Source: Acholoe squamosa
Taxonomy: Eukaryota; Annelida; Polychaeta; Phyllodocida; Polynoidae
DNA: 64,000 nucleotides
Direction: 5' to 3'
Assembly: GCA_949317995.1 (NCBI GenBank)
Contig: OX439042.1
Coordinates: 12,441,174-12,505,173, forward strand
The notes below the pieces were generated by a model, which saw only the letters and a list, made by a program, of their open reading frames with translations, did not search any database and had not been told where the DNA came from. Shown here piece after piece: positions 1 to 12,158 of this stretch. The translations under genes were made by a program, and so were the position numbers. Position 1 is the first letter of the stretch. Every line of letters starts with the position of its first letter.

Positions 1-760
1 TGCATTGGTGAATTCACGTCCCCTAAAGGTTTTAAAGACAAACGCTACAGGCCGACAAATGTTAGATCTTCTATTAATAATTTCTAATAACAATGGATAG
101 GATTAGTTTGAATAATAAAGAATAGGAAAATGCAAGAAAGATTCCCTATGTCTCAGTGCTTATTTAATTTTGTATGAACACTTTAATTAATAATTAAAAA
201 TGCCTATAGAAATAAATGGTGAAACTATTTTTTCATATTTTCCATCATTGTGAATGACCTTCTATTGATTCATAGATCTATGAGACTCTCTTAACATATA
301 GATGACATCTGTACAAACATTTTAAAAGAGGAAAAATGGAGGATCATGGTTGAAATGAAAACGTTTTGCAAAAATATTAATTTTCCCTTAACAAATGGCA
401 TATAAATATCTTTAATGTATCTGTAGTGATCAGAAATGAACTGAATAAAATATGTATGGGTAAGGTTAGGGTGAGAAAAATCATTTAAATAGTATAACTG
501 ATGAGTTTTGAATTTTGCCACCAAGTGGCTTCTGTGTACAGGGTAGCGTTTGTCTCATCAGCTAATCATGCTCTTCTTCCTAGAAAACATATATGTTTCA
601 TTATAACAGAGTACTGAGTGTTTGATACAGATGATATCAGTGTATGCTATTATCTATCAGCTTGGTTTGATGCAAATCCAGCGTGCTGCAGTGCCAATGC
701 AGCGATGTGCATGGTAAATGAGTACATATGACAGTCAGGAATAGGGGTGAAGACGTATAG
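1..760. other. AT-rich intergenic DNA, nothing recognised
   Basis: No open frame with a recognisable domain, no RNA gene and no clear repeat was seen here. Short open frames look random. Confidence 0.5.
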
Positions 761-763
761 GGT

Positions 764-1562
764 AGAGGCACCCTGAGTCGGACACACACCTAAAGTCGGA
801 CACCCTTTGCATTGAATTACATAATAGATATGAAGAATTCAGCTATCATTTGAATCAGACATGAAAGCTCAGGTATCACACCCTTCAGAAAATGTGGAAT
901 AAAATGTAAAACTCCTGCCATAAATGCTTTTACAACATTGCAAACACTGGGTGTTTTTGTTATATTCTGAGGATGAAAAATGGTGAGTGAATGAGATCCT
1001 GGTTTGATTTGTCAATTTGTGATGTCTTAACCTTCATGTTTAGAGGATTTCTAAACATGACAATGGGAATATACACATTTTTGCCTATGATTTGACTTGA
1101 CAAACCTGAATACATCCCTCATGTTACAATATGGGAGTTATTCTTCAAGGACCTTCAAATTACACCTACAGTCAGACACCAATTACACCCCACCCTGGAC
1201 ACAATTATATCATGATTTCAATACTTTTACAATGGACATTTTATTACAAACAGAATCCTTCATGATATACCTGTACTCCCAGATAGGGATATTTAATATG
1301 TGTTTGGTTTACCTACTATCTAATACATAAACCTAATCACTACTCCGTCTGCCCATATAAGTCATGCTCTTCTGGGCCTGTATACTGACCTGTTACATGT
1401 ATGCAAATTTAAACACCTGAGAGTGTCCTGGAGAGGAGTATTGTATAAGTTTGCATTCCTTAGTGATATATGCTTTATGCCTATATAGCACATTTCAGAT
1501 ACCACGAACCATTGTGTCTCTACCAATTAGACAACATGGTGTCTGACTCTAGGGTCACCTCT
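764..1562. mobile_element. Non-autonomous DNA transposon with ~22-bp TIRs
   Basis: The left end AGAGGCACCCTGAGTCGGAC (764-783) is matched on the opposite strand by the right end, which reads AGAGGTGACCCTAGAGTCAG from 1562 leftwards. The 800 bp between has no coding potential. Related GTCNGACAC motifs recur just inside each end (near 795, 1170 and 1594), so subterminal repeats are likely. No superfamily can be assigned. Confidence 0.45.
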
Positions 1563-1639
1563 GGCATGAGCTGTCCGACTCTAGGTACAATTTGATTAAA
1601 TATGTACAGCATTTTTATTCATTGGTATTGGAGAGTTCC

Positions 1640-2241
1640 ATCAAAACTTCTTAATGGATCTTGGGGTTAAAGTATCATAAATCAACTGGTGCAATGGAAA
1701 GTAGAATTCACCCCATTTAAAGGTACAAGATTGGAGCACCAAATATGGCCACCTCCTGTGTGGTCAGGAGCATCTGAAATGGGTGCCTCTACCCTAGCTC
1801 TTGCAGGTCTTCCCAAGTACATTGGCAGGTAGAAATGCATATGAACTAGTATTTGCAGGAAACCATTAAATATTCTGCAAATTACTTTTTCCGCTGGCAA
1901 TATATATAAAACACCCAGAATAAACAATTCTAATTATGTCATTTCCTCTCACATACAAGCAACTAATATGCATCCAATCACAATGTATGGTAAACGAAAT
2001 GTGTAAATTTTAACATTTCAATCCATGTCAATACTTACATTTCTAGTTGAACATATGAAACACAAGAGGTGACAGTTAAATTGTACTTCCTTTACACACT
2101 TTTATTATTGCTTAGTCATATTTATGGATGTTGAGAGGCATTTCACAAGATGGTATGACTAGACCCTTTAGAATCAGCAACACCCTCCAGGTGCAACAAT
2201 AGCTATTGGCAGAAAGATCTAGGTGAACGAAGGTATAACTT
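1640..2241. other. Intergenic DNA without a gene
   Basis: Only a short fragment is notable: GCAACACCCTCCAGG at 2189-2203 is the reverse complement of the terminus of the MITE that starts at 2242, so a stray MITE end probably lies beside it. Confidence 0.4.
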
Positions 2242-2594
2242 CTGGAGGGTGTTGCTCCTATAGTAAAAGAAAGAGCTGGCTAAAAATGCCCTCATTTCCA
2301 GTCCTTTCTTTTCATGTCGCTATAACTTGTCCCTTTTGTTGCTCACAAGTGGTCATTCAAGTATGGTGCTAAAAAAAGGGGATTTGAGAAGGTACCTAGT
2401 TGGGAGAAGTCAGTCAGTATAATAGAATAAAGAGTGTGTGACATGAGTAGGTACCTGGTAGTGTAGCTCTCTCTATTTTAAACAAGGCAGGTGACTTTTC
2501 AGACTAATGTGGTGAGTGCAAGCAGTGCAAGACTTGTTTAGAAAAGAGGGCACATACTCACAGCTCTTTTTACAATAGGAGCAACACCCTCCAG
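2242..2594. mobile_element. MITE, 353 bp, 27-bp TIRs
   Basis: The element starts CTGGAGGGTGTTGCTCCTAT and ends in the reverse complement of the same sequence (one mismatch over 27 bp). It has no coding capacity. A second copy, also bounded by both TIRs, lies at 33301-33677, and an older diverged copy hosts the LTR element in the oxygenase gene intron at 41.3-54.1 kb. The TIRs do not match a superfamily I can name. Confidence 0.8.
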
Positions 2595-2971
2595 TAACAT
2601 TGCCTTGAGAAGATTCTGTCTTGCATTAAGGTAAATCAAGAGAGGGGATTGTGGTAATTCAGGCCTTGGACAACTAAATTATTAGGTTATTTCTTTGAAA
2701 GTGTGTTGTGGTAATTCAGTGAAAGTGTTTGTATTGTCCTCTATACTATGACCTCTATACTATGTGTCATAAGGCAGCATGCAAATGCCCTGCAAAGAAG
2801 CCAAACACATGTGTGCAGTAACACTGATTCGGCACCAGACTGGTTCCCACGTTTAGCTGGTACACGCTGGCATCAGCTACTTCCATACCTGATCTCATAC
2901 CAGGCATGTTCCTGGCATGTCATGCTACTTGCAAGTCTGGTACCCACATGATCTCTCGAGAGATTCCATGG

Positions 2972-3475
2972 ACAGAACTAACATGACCATGCACAGAGCA
3001 TAAACAAGACTTATCACTATGGAAATGTGATTTGCATACAAGAACCAATGACGCCAAAGTCCTAAACTGCGCTAATTTGTGAAGTACGTAGCAGCAGGAT
3101 ACCGTATTGACCCACATAAACACAGGGTCTTGAATAAACCCGGGGGAACAGGTTATTGATTTTTTTTTTTAAATCACGATAATTTAAGTATTGAATTATA
3201 AACACTGCTCTTGAATAAGGGCTTGGGGTATGAGCTCTTTGGAATCGATGAACATCCGAGTGCTTAGACAGGCCAATACAGCAAGTGTCAATGACCCAGG
3301 GAGACCATGTTGCATTCATTGAACAGCAAGAAAAGCGGGTGTGTCATATTAATCCCATGTGTTCATTAGCACATTTAGCACAATAAGTCCCCTCCTTGTA
3401 CAATAAGCACACTAACTGCCAATCATAGTATTTATATGTACACAGTTTTCAACTAAATCAGCCCCTTCTGTGACT
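2972..3475. repeat. 500-bp dispersed repeat, copy A
   Basis: This block is nearly identical to 3864-4362 in the same orientation, about 890 bp away. Both run from ACAGAACTA to AACTAAATCAGCCCC and differ by scattered substitutions and a few indels. No coding content was recognised. Confidence 0.85.
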
Positions 3476-3654
3476 AGTCAGTAGGTAATATTGCAAACCT
3501 ATTTTCATGGCTATTTCCTAGGGTGGGAGTCTCAAGCTATATGGATGTTTATCCGGCCAATGCCAAAAGTGCACAGTGGGCACAATGGATGTAAATGTTC
3601 CATAGCAATCATACTACACAGCCAAGAAGCTGTAATTCAAATGTACAATTCTGG

Positions 3655-3745
3655 ACCCTCTAAGTGCCGCTGGTGCAAGAGTGCTTCATGCCCATTGGTG
3701 GTCATTATGTACCATTGAACTGTTGGCGAGGTGCTTCAATGAAGC
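3655..3745 (+). repeat. Dispersed hairpin repeat (CATGCCCATTGGT family)
   Basis: Contains GCCGCTGGTGCAAGAGTGC, then CATGCCCATTGGTGGTCAT and a GAACTGTTGGCGAGGTGCTT segment. The same ordered motifs recur near 7690, 22974, 38600 and 63720. Confidence 0.55.
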
Positions 3746-3863
3746 ATAATAGAAGAGAGGTTAGGATATGAAAGCAGGTACGGGTAACGTCATAGGTCAC
3801 GTGGGGGGAATCCTAACCTAGCAGTATATAACCTGTAGACAAGATGTTTTAGACATTCAATTA

Positions 3864-4362
3864 ACAGAACTATCATGGCCATGCACAGGGCATAAACAAG
3901 AATTATCGCTATGGAAATAGGATTTGCATACAAGAACCAATGACGCCAAAGTCCTAAATTGCACTAATTTGTGAAGTACGTAGCAGCAGGATACGGTATG
4001 GACCCACATAAACACAGGGTCTTGAATAAACACGAGGGAACAGGGTATTAAAATTTTTTAAAAATCACGATAATTTAAGTATTGAATTATAAACACTGCT
4101 CTTGAATGAGGGCTTGGGGTATGACCTCTTCGGAATTAATGAACACCCGAGTGCTTAGACAGGCCAATACAGCAAGTGTCAATAACCGAGGGAGACCATG
4201 TTGCATTCATTTAACAGCAAGAAAAGCGGGTGTGTCATATTAATCCTGTGTGTTCATTAGCACATTTAGCACAATAAGTTCCCTCCTTGTACAATAAGCA
4301 CACTAACTGCCAATCATAGTATTCATATGTACACAGTTTTCAACTAAATCAGCCCCTGTGAC
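3864..4362. repeat. 500-bp dispersed repeat, copy B
   Basis: Second copy of the block at 2972-3475, same orientation. The sequence between the two copies is unrelated, which favours two insertions or a duplication with later insertion over simple tandem slippage. Confidence 0.85.
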
Positions 4363-6530
4363 TGGGGAGGCTACTTTCCAAAGGAAATTGTACCTAGGCC
4401 TACCTTTCCAAACAACTTGTTCCTGTATTTCATGGCAAATCATATAAAGTTGCATTTCATGGCAAAGTAGAGCTATTTTTCATGTCAAATCCGCAGTAAA
4501 TCTAATCTTGTTGTGGAACAGTGGCATTGCTTAGTGAAATGACATTGCGCAAAGACGTGATCAGGTTCAGTACTGCACTCTTTATGGCCTCAGTTATGTA
4601 GGGCCGTGGCCTTTTCTAGCCCTGAACACAGCATGGTAATGGGGCTGTGGGCAAATCTAAAGATGATTTTAAAGTGACATGAAAAGTGTATTTTTCACTA
4701 TTTTCCATTACCTCTACAATTTTGATAATAGCACTATGTGAAAGACAAACCTTGATTTTACCATGAACAGACTTAGCATGAAGAATTAAAGTATTATGCA
4801 TGAAGTAAATCATGGATTTTGTCACCACATGAGCATAAAAAGTTGCTTTAGGCACCACTAAAACACATTTCTGATTTCTGTGTTCAATTTCCTAACCAAA
4901 ACTCTTAGTATGTATGTAAAAGTTCAAAGCCTTTTCTACAAGAAAATATTACAATATTTAAGATATTTTCCCTCAGTGTCAAGTAATTCAACATTTTCTG
5001 ACACTGAGCATGTTTTAATGTGGTTTCCCTGACCAGTGAACCTGGGCTGGATTAGCCTTACATCTACAGTGTGAGAATACTGCAGCCCCCCTTCTCCCTC
5101 CCCCACCCCTATGAGCACAGTAAAAATCACACCTCCTTTTTTTAGTGTATATATTCAGGCAGTGCCATGCAAATATGGTACCATGCACACCTAACCATGT
5201 TTTCCTTTGAGCAGACATACTAATGATATACTCTAGTAATTTTTGCAACAATCATAGCAATTTTGATGAATCTAGTATAAAGTTAGTTTTATCTATTGAA
5301 AAAAAAGAGATTTTTCAATATTTCCGGCTTTTCGTCAGCTTGTAAAATGTAAAGTTGATAAGTATGCATTATCATACTGTGTATACCTAATCCCCAGCAC
5401 TGTTTATACTTTCAGATAGAATAAGGAGGTGCTGGGATGCCTTATTACATACATTACTCAATTTCTAGAGTTATTGTCTCGGACACCTTTCCTACTTGTA
5501 TAGATTTTGTCTTGAATATTCTGAGTTTCTAGTTACATGGTCTAGAAAGTTGAGGTAGGTATGTCATCAAAATGTTCATCAAATATTCTTTAGCCTACCA
5601 ATTGTATTGTGGTTATTTGTAATACAATCTATTTCATATATGCCAGCTGAAATGTAGATAGCTTGGGCAGAAATGCTACTTGCACACTAGACAATTCTCA
5701 AAATATTAGAAATCAGAAATCAATGAAATAGTGATGAAAAAAATTATGAATCAGGTAGGTCAGGTAACTGTGAAACAAATTTCATTTTGGCCCAATATGC
5801 TAATTAAATACATGGGCTAGAAGGTTATTAAAAAGGTCACCTCACCTATTGTTGCGTATTTAGCCCCCATTATCACATGCATTATTCAACACCCTATTTA
5901 CATGAAGATATCCTGTGTAGTTAAAGTACATAAGTACATGTACATTGAAGAAAAAACTATTGAATCTACATGGGAATCTCTTCACACTGAACAGTGGACC
6001 ACCATAATTGAATAGCATTGAAAAAGTGTATTTTTACCAAGACACCCCAGGTGGTAGTTGGCAGTACACAAATGTACAAAGAATTTGTGAAAAAAAAGGC
6101 CGGACCTCTGGCAACTTTGGAACGAGGTTCGAGCCATTTTTGACAAAATATATTTACAGTGTTAACAATAAAATCATCCAGTGATATTAGAAAATTTGAT
6201 GAAATCCCAGGGTAGCATTTGTGCATTCAAGCCTAAGGTCTTTTTTCCAAGTCATTCCTTTAATTGTATGTGTCATTTGCCCAGACCCGTAGCTAGGGGG
6301 GGGGGGGTCGTCGGTTCAAGCAGATCCCCCACCCAGGCCTCTGACAGACCAAAAAAGGTTCCACCGTAGCTAGCTTATAATACACATGATAAACCAATTA
6401 TTTAGGTTTCTAGAGAGTGAACCTTAAAATCAGGATATTTTGCCTCAAATGACCCTTTTGGTACCATACAGATCTGTGTACAAATCAAGTAAATATCTAT
6501 TATATGAATTTTTTGGGGGCTTCCACACTT
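4363..6530. other. Intergenic DNA, no gene seen
   Basis: AT-rich sequence with random short frames. The only notable mark is an 11-base G run after AGACCCGTAGCTA at about 6284-6307. Confidence 0.45.
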
Positions 6531-6584
6531 GAACTGATAGAGTTCCACCTCATCAAAAAATCAAACTCCCCGCAACAAGGGGTA

Positions 6585-6720
6585 GTTATGAGCCCGTAAT
6601 GGCAGGACTCTTTAATAACGAACAGTTAGATGGTGACAGTCTTCTAAATTTCCCCAGCTTTTTTCTTTGATCTGCAGCTCTGGATCATGGTGCGCCCCTC
6701 CCCCAAAGGAAAAGAAGAAA
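6585..6720. repeat. Dispersed repeat, partner at 29385-29515
   Basis: Shares an ordered series of motifs with 29385-29515, for example GGCAGGACTCT versus GGCAGGGCTCT and the CTTCTAAATTTCCCC versus CTTCTTAAATTCCCC pair. Diverged, non-coding, family unknown. Confidence 0.5.
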
Positions 6721-6811
6721 AATGGATAGATGAAACCCATAAAAACCTGATGATGATCGTCCTGCAATGACTTGTCAGCCACTAGTTTCTTCTTTCTTAA
6801 TTATATGACAG

Positions 6812-7350
6812 ATAATGCCACCCACATGTTATGAAAGGACCTAAGGTGGCTGCTTCACAGCTGTAGCAGGATAAAAGGTGATGGATGACAGATAGCTAAG
6901 TTAACCCATACAGACAGCATGGTGTACTTATGCACCCTGCCTATCGGTTGTCATGATACATGAAAGCAGGTCTGGCAAGCCATTCTTCTCAGCAGAGCTG
7001 AGGGCTGGCGTCATGGTGACCAAAGAGGATGTGATGCTCCTTGAGAGCCTACTTCTGTATGTCAGCCCCTATCAGCCAATTCACCAATGATGCCATTGCC
7101 GACAGGGATCTGAGGCATTAAGCGACCTATGATGGGTAACTCATTAAGGAGAGAAGGGAAACCTACGTGGGCAGTGTTAGTCTTTTCATAACAAGCCTCA
7201 GGGGAGATTAGCGCGTGGAGAGGAGACATCAAGGTGTTTATATCCAATTGTTTCATGTCTATTATTCGATATCCTCCATCTCTGATGATATGCAGTAGTC
7301 TGTGTTGAAATATGACATGATAATGTTGAAATAATAGGACGACAAAGGTG
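6812..7350. repeat. ~520-bp interspersed repeat, partner at 34488-34985
   Basis: Collinear with 34488-34985 through GCCACCCACATG, GTTAACCCATACAGAC, GCCTATCGGTTGTCATGAT, CTCATTAAGGA, ATAACAAGCCTCAGGG and TATCCAATT. A 191-codon minus-strand frame over 7062-7637 falls mostly inside this repeat and has no recognisable domain, so I do not call it a gene. Confidence 0.7.
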
Positions 7351-7689
7351 GCTGTGAAATGTATGAACACTTTAACCCTCCAAGAGCCGCTGGTGCATGA
7401 GTGCATCCTGGAGGGTGTTGCGAAAGGACAGGAATTCAATTCTGTCGGAGGTGCTATTCCCAAATGGGAACTGACTACCCCCAAGCAATGACTTCTCTCC
7501 TGTTTTGCAGCAAGGTAATAGGTTATATAATTGATTCTTAAGATTTCATGAATTGGGGAATGCTTCCCAGTATGACTCACATTAAGAGGATTAATTCTGA
7601 GTGTAAGGTAAGAAGTTTGTTCTGAGCAGCAGAACATCCAGGAACTGGAAGGTGAGTTACGTCAGTGAGAATCCGGTTCCGATTCTTTT

Positions 7690-7830
7690 CGCAATAGCCT
7701 CCTGCCCATTGGTGACCATGATGTACCAATGAACTGCTGGTGAGATGCTTCATTGGAGCATCGTGCCGACCCTACAGGAGTGTATCAGACCTGTAAGGTG
7801 TGCATGATGCATGAATGTAGCCCTAGGGAG
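7690..7830 (+). repeat. Dispersed hairpin repeat
   Basis: Member of the family described at 22974-23150: TGCCCATTGGTGACCATGAT, ATGCTTCATTGGAGCATCGT and CCGACCCTACAGGAGTGTAT in the same order. A partial copy (GCCGCTGGTGCATGAGTGCA) lies just upstream at about 7386-7405. Confidence 0.6.
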
Positions 7831-7897
7831 ATTCTCACCTGAGCTGATGAACAAAGGCCATGATGCATTGATGCTAGTATCCCAAATCGTTTGACAA

Positions 7898-7945
7898 ACA
7901 AGAAATATGTGGCAAGGACCACGGATAGGAGTCGCCACTCCTATC
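7898..7945. repeat. Fragment of the 181-bp repeat found at 36971
   Basis: AAATATGTGGCAAGGACCAC followed by GGATAGGAGTCGCCACTC matches the first ~45 bp of the tandem unit at 36971-37331. Here it runs straight into its own inverse (ACTCCTATCCGTG), making a short hairpin. Confidence 0.5.
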
Positions 7946-8199
7946 CGTGTTAGGGCATAGGAGGGAAAGAAGTGACACATTCTTTTTTAATGAATTGATT
8001 TCGAACACCTAGAATCAGCTCCTCCAACCCCCCCCCCCTCAACAGTGGTAAAGGGGTATGGGGGATATTTAGGAACTTTTATAGAGAAACCTTCTATCAT
8101 TTTCGCTGGTGATGAAAGGTTCTTGAATAAACTGAAGGTGTATACGAAAACAAGCAAATAGAATCCAAAAGGGGCAAGAGTTAAAGGCAAGAATCTGCC

Positions 8200-9830
8200 A
8201 GCCTATGCGGGCAGTGTTAGTCTTTCCCTGGGGCTGATATTTTGTATAAATTCATTTTTCAATATTTCTTTTTTTTTTCCAAATCTGGTGGCACTTACAT
8301 TTTGAGTGGACAACAAATTGGTAGGAGAGGAGGGGTGTGAAAAGTTACTAACTGTAGAAGGTTATGATTAACATTAGATATGCTATTATTTCCTAATTGA
8401 TAACATCAAAAAAATAGTTTGTTTTCACAATATCTTTTATTGACAGTACAAAAGGAGATCATGGCAGATAGAACAATACAGCAATGAAAACTCACTCAAA
8501 GACAAAATCTCACAATGTATGCACTCATATCTATCCACCAGATAACTATATGTTAGCATCGTCATTCTGTAACCCTTTGAGTACAAACAAAGTAAGCTAT
8601 ACAAATTATGCCCATTGTTTGCCATAATCAGGGATGGAGCACAAAGTCACATGGGCTGCATTCATGACATTGGACCTTAGACATCACAATATTTTGCTGA
8701 AGACCTGCTGGTGAGCTTAAAACCCTGTGTATAAGCCGTTGCCTATGAAGCAATTTCTACACAGGAGGAGGGGAGGGGTAGGGGTACGTAGCTGTAGCAT
8801 TATCTTAAGTACTCAACCCCTTGGTGTCAGCTGCTGGGAAGTGTACTTTTGAGCAGGATCTCTCAAAAGCATAAGTCACTATTTGTTAGGCAGAGCCCTC
8901 AATAATCTATGGTACATGTATTTAGAAATTGTTAAATATATTGGTTAGAAAGGTTAGGAATTTCTAAAATAAAAGCAATCCACAGACTCCGGGTGTGGCT
9001 AAGATGCAAATTATATGGCTTATACACAGCAGTCTAAGCTAGTCTAAACCTAACCTGTCTAAACCTAACCCGGTCAGGGTGCATTGAGAACCTTTAATGA
9101 CAAATTGCTGATGCTGTTGTGGCATTTATTAGGGAGGCACAACCACTAGAGACTACAGCTACAAACAAACAGAATCCATATACTTTCTGCATTGACATGT
9201 GCACCAGATTGCCAGGAACACTTGAGGCTATTTCTGATGCTCATTGTGTTGCCATAGCAAGAGTTCAAGTTTTGCTCATTCTGGAGAGTATTCAAAAACA
9301 TTAATACATTAACATTTTTTCAAATTAAGTCCTGATTCCACAATGGAAAGCAATTGTAACATGACCAGTGTGAACTACCTAGCCTTCAACCTGTTAGCAA
9401 TACATCTTATTTTGTAGACATTCAGACACAGGGGCACTGCTCGTCAATAGGTAAAAAACAAATCAAACAGACACCCAACCGAGGAGAATCTCTGTGACTA
9501 TGGGATAAGACCCTTTAAGTCTTTTATCTTTTCCCTCTGGGACCAACCACACTTAATAATCTAAGGGATCCATGCCTACAGCAAACGGTAGGTGAAAATC
9601 AAAAATACCTACCAAGCGAGGGTCTCTGTGAAAATGGGATTAAATCTCTTTTGAGTCTTTGATCTATTTAAAACTATAGTTAAGAGACTTATCATGAACA
9701 CTATCTTGAACATAAAGGAAAATTTTCTTCCCTCACACTTTCTCTGCCACCTTCATCATGGAAACACCAACCGCTCTACAGACTATCAACTCTGAGAACC
9801 CAAAAACTACTACAGCATCATATCAAATCT
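8200..9830. other. Intergenic DNA, no gene seen
   Basis: No coding or RNA feature could be supported. Homopolymer tracts and scattered short frames only. Confidence 0.45.
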
Positions 9831-9894
9831 TTTTTATTTATATTATATATCTCATTTGAATAATTAGCCCCACCCCATTGTTAACAAATAAGGG

Positions 9895-10200
9895 CTAGGC
9901 CACGTGTTGTTTACAAACAAGGGGTCACGTGATTGCACTAATCTCCTAATTAGGTCATGTTATCATGGTAACCAGAATGCCATCCTCTGATTGGCTAAGA
10001 GGTGGTCACTAAACCTAATTAGGTCAAGGGGCGTGGTGTCATTAGCATAAAGGGGCATGTCCTATTATGTAAATGAGGGGCCACGTGACCAAATGGAGGG
10101 CTCTGATTGGCTAAGGGGGCGTGGCCTATTATGCAAATGAGGTGGACCATGGGGGGTCCAGGTCACGTGACCAAATGGAGGCCTCTGATTGGCTGCATGC
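9895..10200. promoter_or_regulatory. Motif cluster: four CACGTG, three CCAAT boxes, octamer
   Basis: CACGTG E-boxes occur at 9901, 9926, 10082 and 10164. CTCTGATTGGCT (inverted CCAAT box) occurs three times, near 9985, 10101 and 10184. A GC-box-like GGGGCGTGG/GGGGGCGTGGCC occurs twice, and TTATGCAAATGAGG (octamer core) near 10130 has a one-base variant near 10062. The motifs are arranged in loose repeats of about 80 bp. The position is 0.7-1 kb beyond the stop codon of the GPCR gene. It could be a distal control element or simply a repeat carrying such motifs; the sequence alone cannot decide. Confidence 0.35.
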
Positions 10201-10924
10201 CCAGTGAGTATTATCCTTAGATTAGCTATAGTCCCGTTCTGATACATAATATACTACTTGCTGGTCTCATAATAATGGCTCTTCACCCTTTCAAGAAACA
10301 ACCTTCTCTCAAATCAACACCAAGGGCAAATTACGCCCTTTTTTGTCTGTCTTTTGGACTTTAAATCCCAGGCTTCTCACTATAGCCAGAGCAGCACTAG
10401 CGACAAACAATTGTATGCACATTACTTACAGCACTCCAAATTCGTTTGGTGACACTGAGTTTATCAATGGTGCATCAATAGTCATGGTAATCACAGGAAT
10501 CCTATATCCTGGTCTATACAAAAAAAAAGGGATGGCCAAGGGGTGGCCAAGAAAGGACCTGCAATTCATTATATTTCAGTCTACAAAAAAGGTGGTGCAA
10601 TGGTATCCAGTGCAGGTTGCTAAGTGAGGTGCAGCATTCACTCTGTTCTCAGTACTGGTTGACGAGCCATAAGGTAATAGTGTCTTAGTGTTTCAGTATT
10701 TTAATGATTCCTCATCAAAATCTAATGCATTGATTTGGCAAGTTGTCACAGTCATCTTGTTGATCCATCAATGATTTTATGGTCAAACTAATAAGGAGTA
10801 ATATTGACGAAATCAGGTACAAAGTTTGGTTGAAAAAGGGCCTTAGATATCTGAATTGGCATGTACATTGTCCAATTTCCTTTCCAATTGTGAGGGACAT
10901 TGAGTCAGATGCCTTTTTTTGGCA

Positions 10925-12158
10925 TTAATGAATTGGTGGCAGTGCCATCTCTCTAATAGTTGTCACATTGACACTGGGTACCATTGCACTGTTTCTCCTT
11001 GGCGGATCTCTACAGAACAAGGCTTGGAGTGCTGCTCTATACTGCTTTATTCTGAAGGTGTAGATGATGGCATTCATCAATGAATTTAGTATTGGAATAG
11101 TGCCAACGAAGGCCACCCTGGAGTGGACATCGCGACAAGGTGTGCCACAAGCTGACAGTATGATAGCAATTGGTAGGTAGATAAACCAGCAGCCTACAAA
11201 AGCACCCATGACAATGCTGATTGTACGCGTCAGTTGTAAGCGAGTGTTTGCTAACTTCATTTCATAGTAATCACCTCTCATGGGGAAATTAGCAGGAACA
11301 AGAGGTGAGATCCTGTTGATGCTACCAGTTTGGGACATGGAGTAGGAGGAGCCAAGACCCGTGATTATCTTGGATGTGAAGTTGCCAATGTTACCATCAC
11401 TCACACCTGGATTATTGATTTCAGGGGCACTTATATTTTTAACACTTAGCTTGCGGCTGGTTGAATTAGAGTTTGGTTCATTTGTTGTACCACTACTAGT
11501 GATCGCATTGCTACTTTTATTGGTACTAACCTTTCTGGTAGATACTGTGCTTTCCTTCCTGATGTTGCTGGTGCTCTTTGCACTTATCTTCCTTCTCTTT
11601 TTGCATTCAGTGCTCATTTTGCTGCCACTGGGTGTGTTATCAACATGACAGCTGCTATCTTTATTATAGCACACCTTGTCACCATGAAACTGAATACTTC
11701 CTCTTTCAAGGTTGCATACCCGACGGCTGCTTTCAACAGAGCTATTTGTTTTTTCTGAAATCATCTTTAATGTGAACGAGCTTGTTAGTGTTGAGTTCCT
11801 CTTGAGCTTCTTTTTAGGATTCTGCAAGGCAAAACCTTCATGTCGCTGCCTCAGAGCTTCCATCAGGTTCAGGGTGTTGTCACGAGCTGCTCGTAGAGAC
11901 AACCATTGGAAGGTGACTGTTATTATACAGAGGATCATAAGTAGTGAGCAAACCAGCTGCCAGTAGAAGTTTTGTATAAAGGGACCAGTCACAAGACAGG
12001 AGGCTTGTGTTTTGAGGTAGGTCCCAGGAGCTTTAGTGACAATGATAGAGAGGAGTCCATAACCAACCCACAATACCCAGCTGCATGGAACTGCCCATCG
12101 ACAGCACCTCCGCCATTGCTGACGGACCTCCAGGCTTGCATTCTGAGCTGTTGAATAC
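10925..12158 (-). CDS. GPCR exon 3 (TM4-TM7, C-tail)
   Basis: Acceptor CATTTTCAG|G at 12159. Codes the second intracellular loop, TM4, TM5 (FYWQLVCSLLMILCIITVTF), the long third loop, TM6, TM7 and a tail of about 45 residues ending in a TAA at 10927-10925. A CRDPP motif shortly after TM7 gives a possible palmitoylation cysteine. Confidence 0.85.

Noticed and set aside
7062-7637. 191-codon minus-strand frame
   Set aside because: Lies mostly in an interspersed repeat shared with 34488-34985 and shows no domain or splice support.
9030-9070. Telomere-like CTAAACCTAACC stretch
   Set aside because: Only two to three irregular repeats.
11361-11648. Hydrophobic plus-strand frame
   Set aside because: Antisense of the Ser/Thr/Lys-rich third loop of the GPCR; the Leu/Val-rich reading is a mirror effect.
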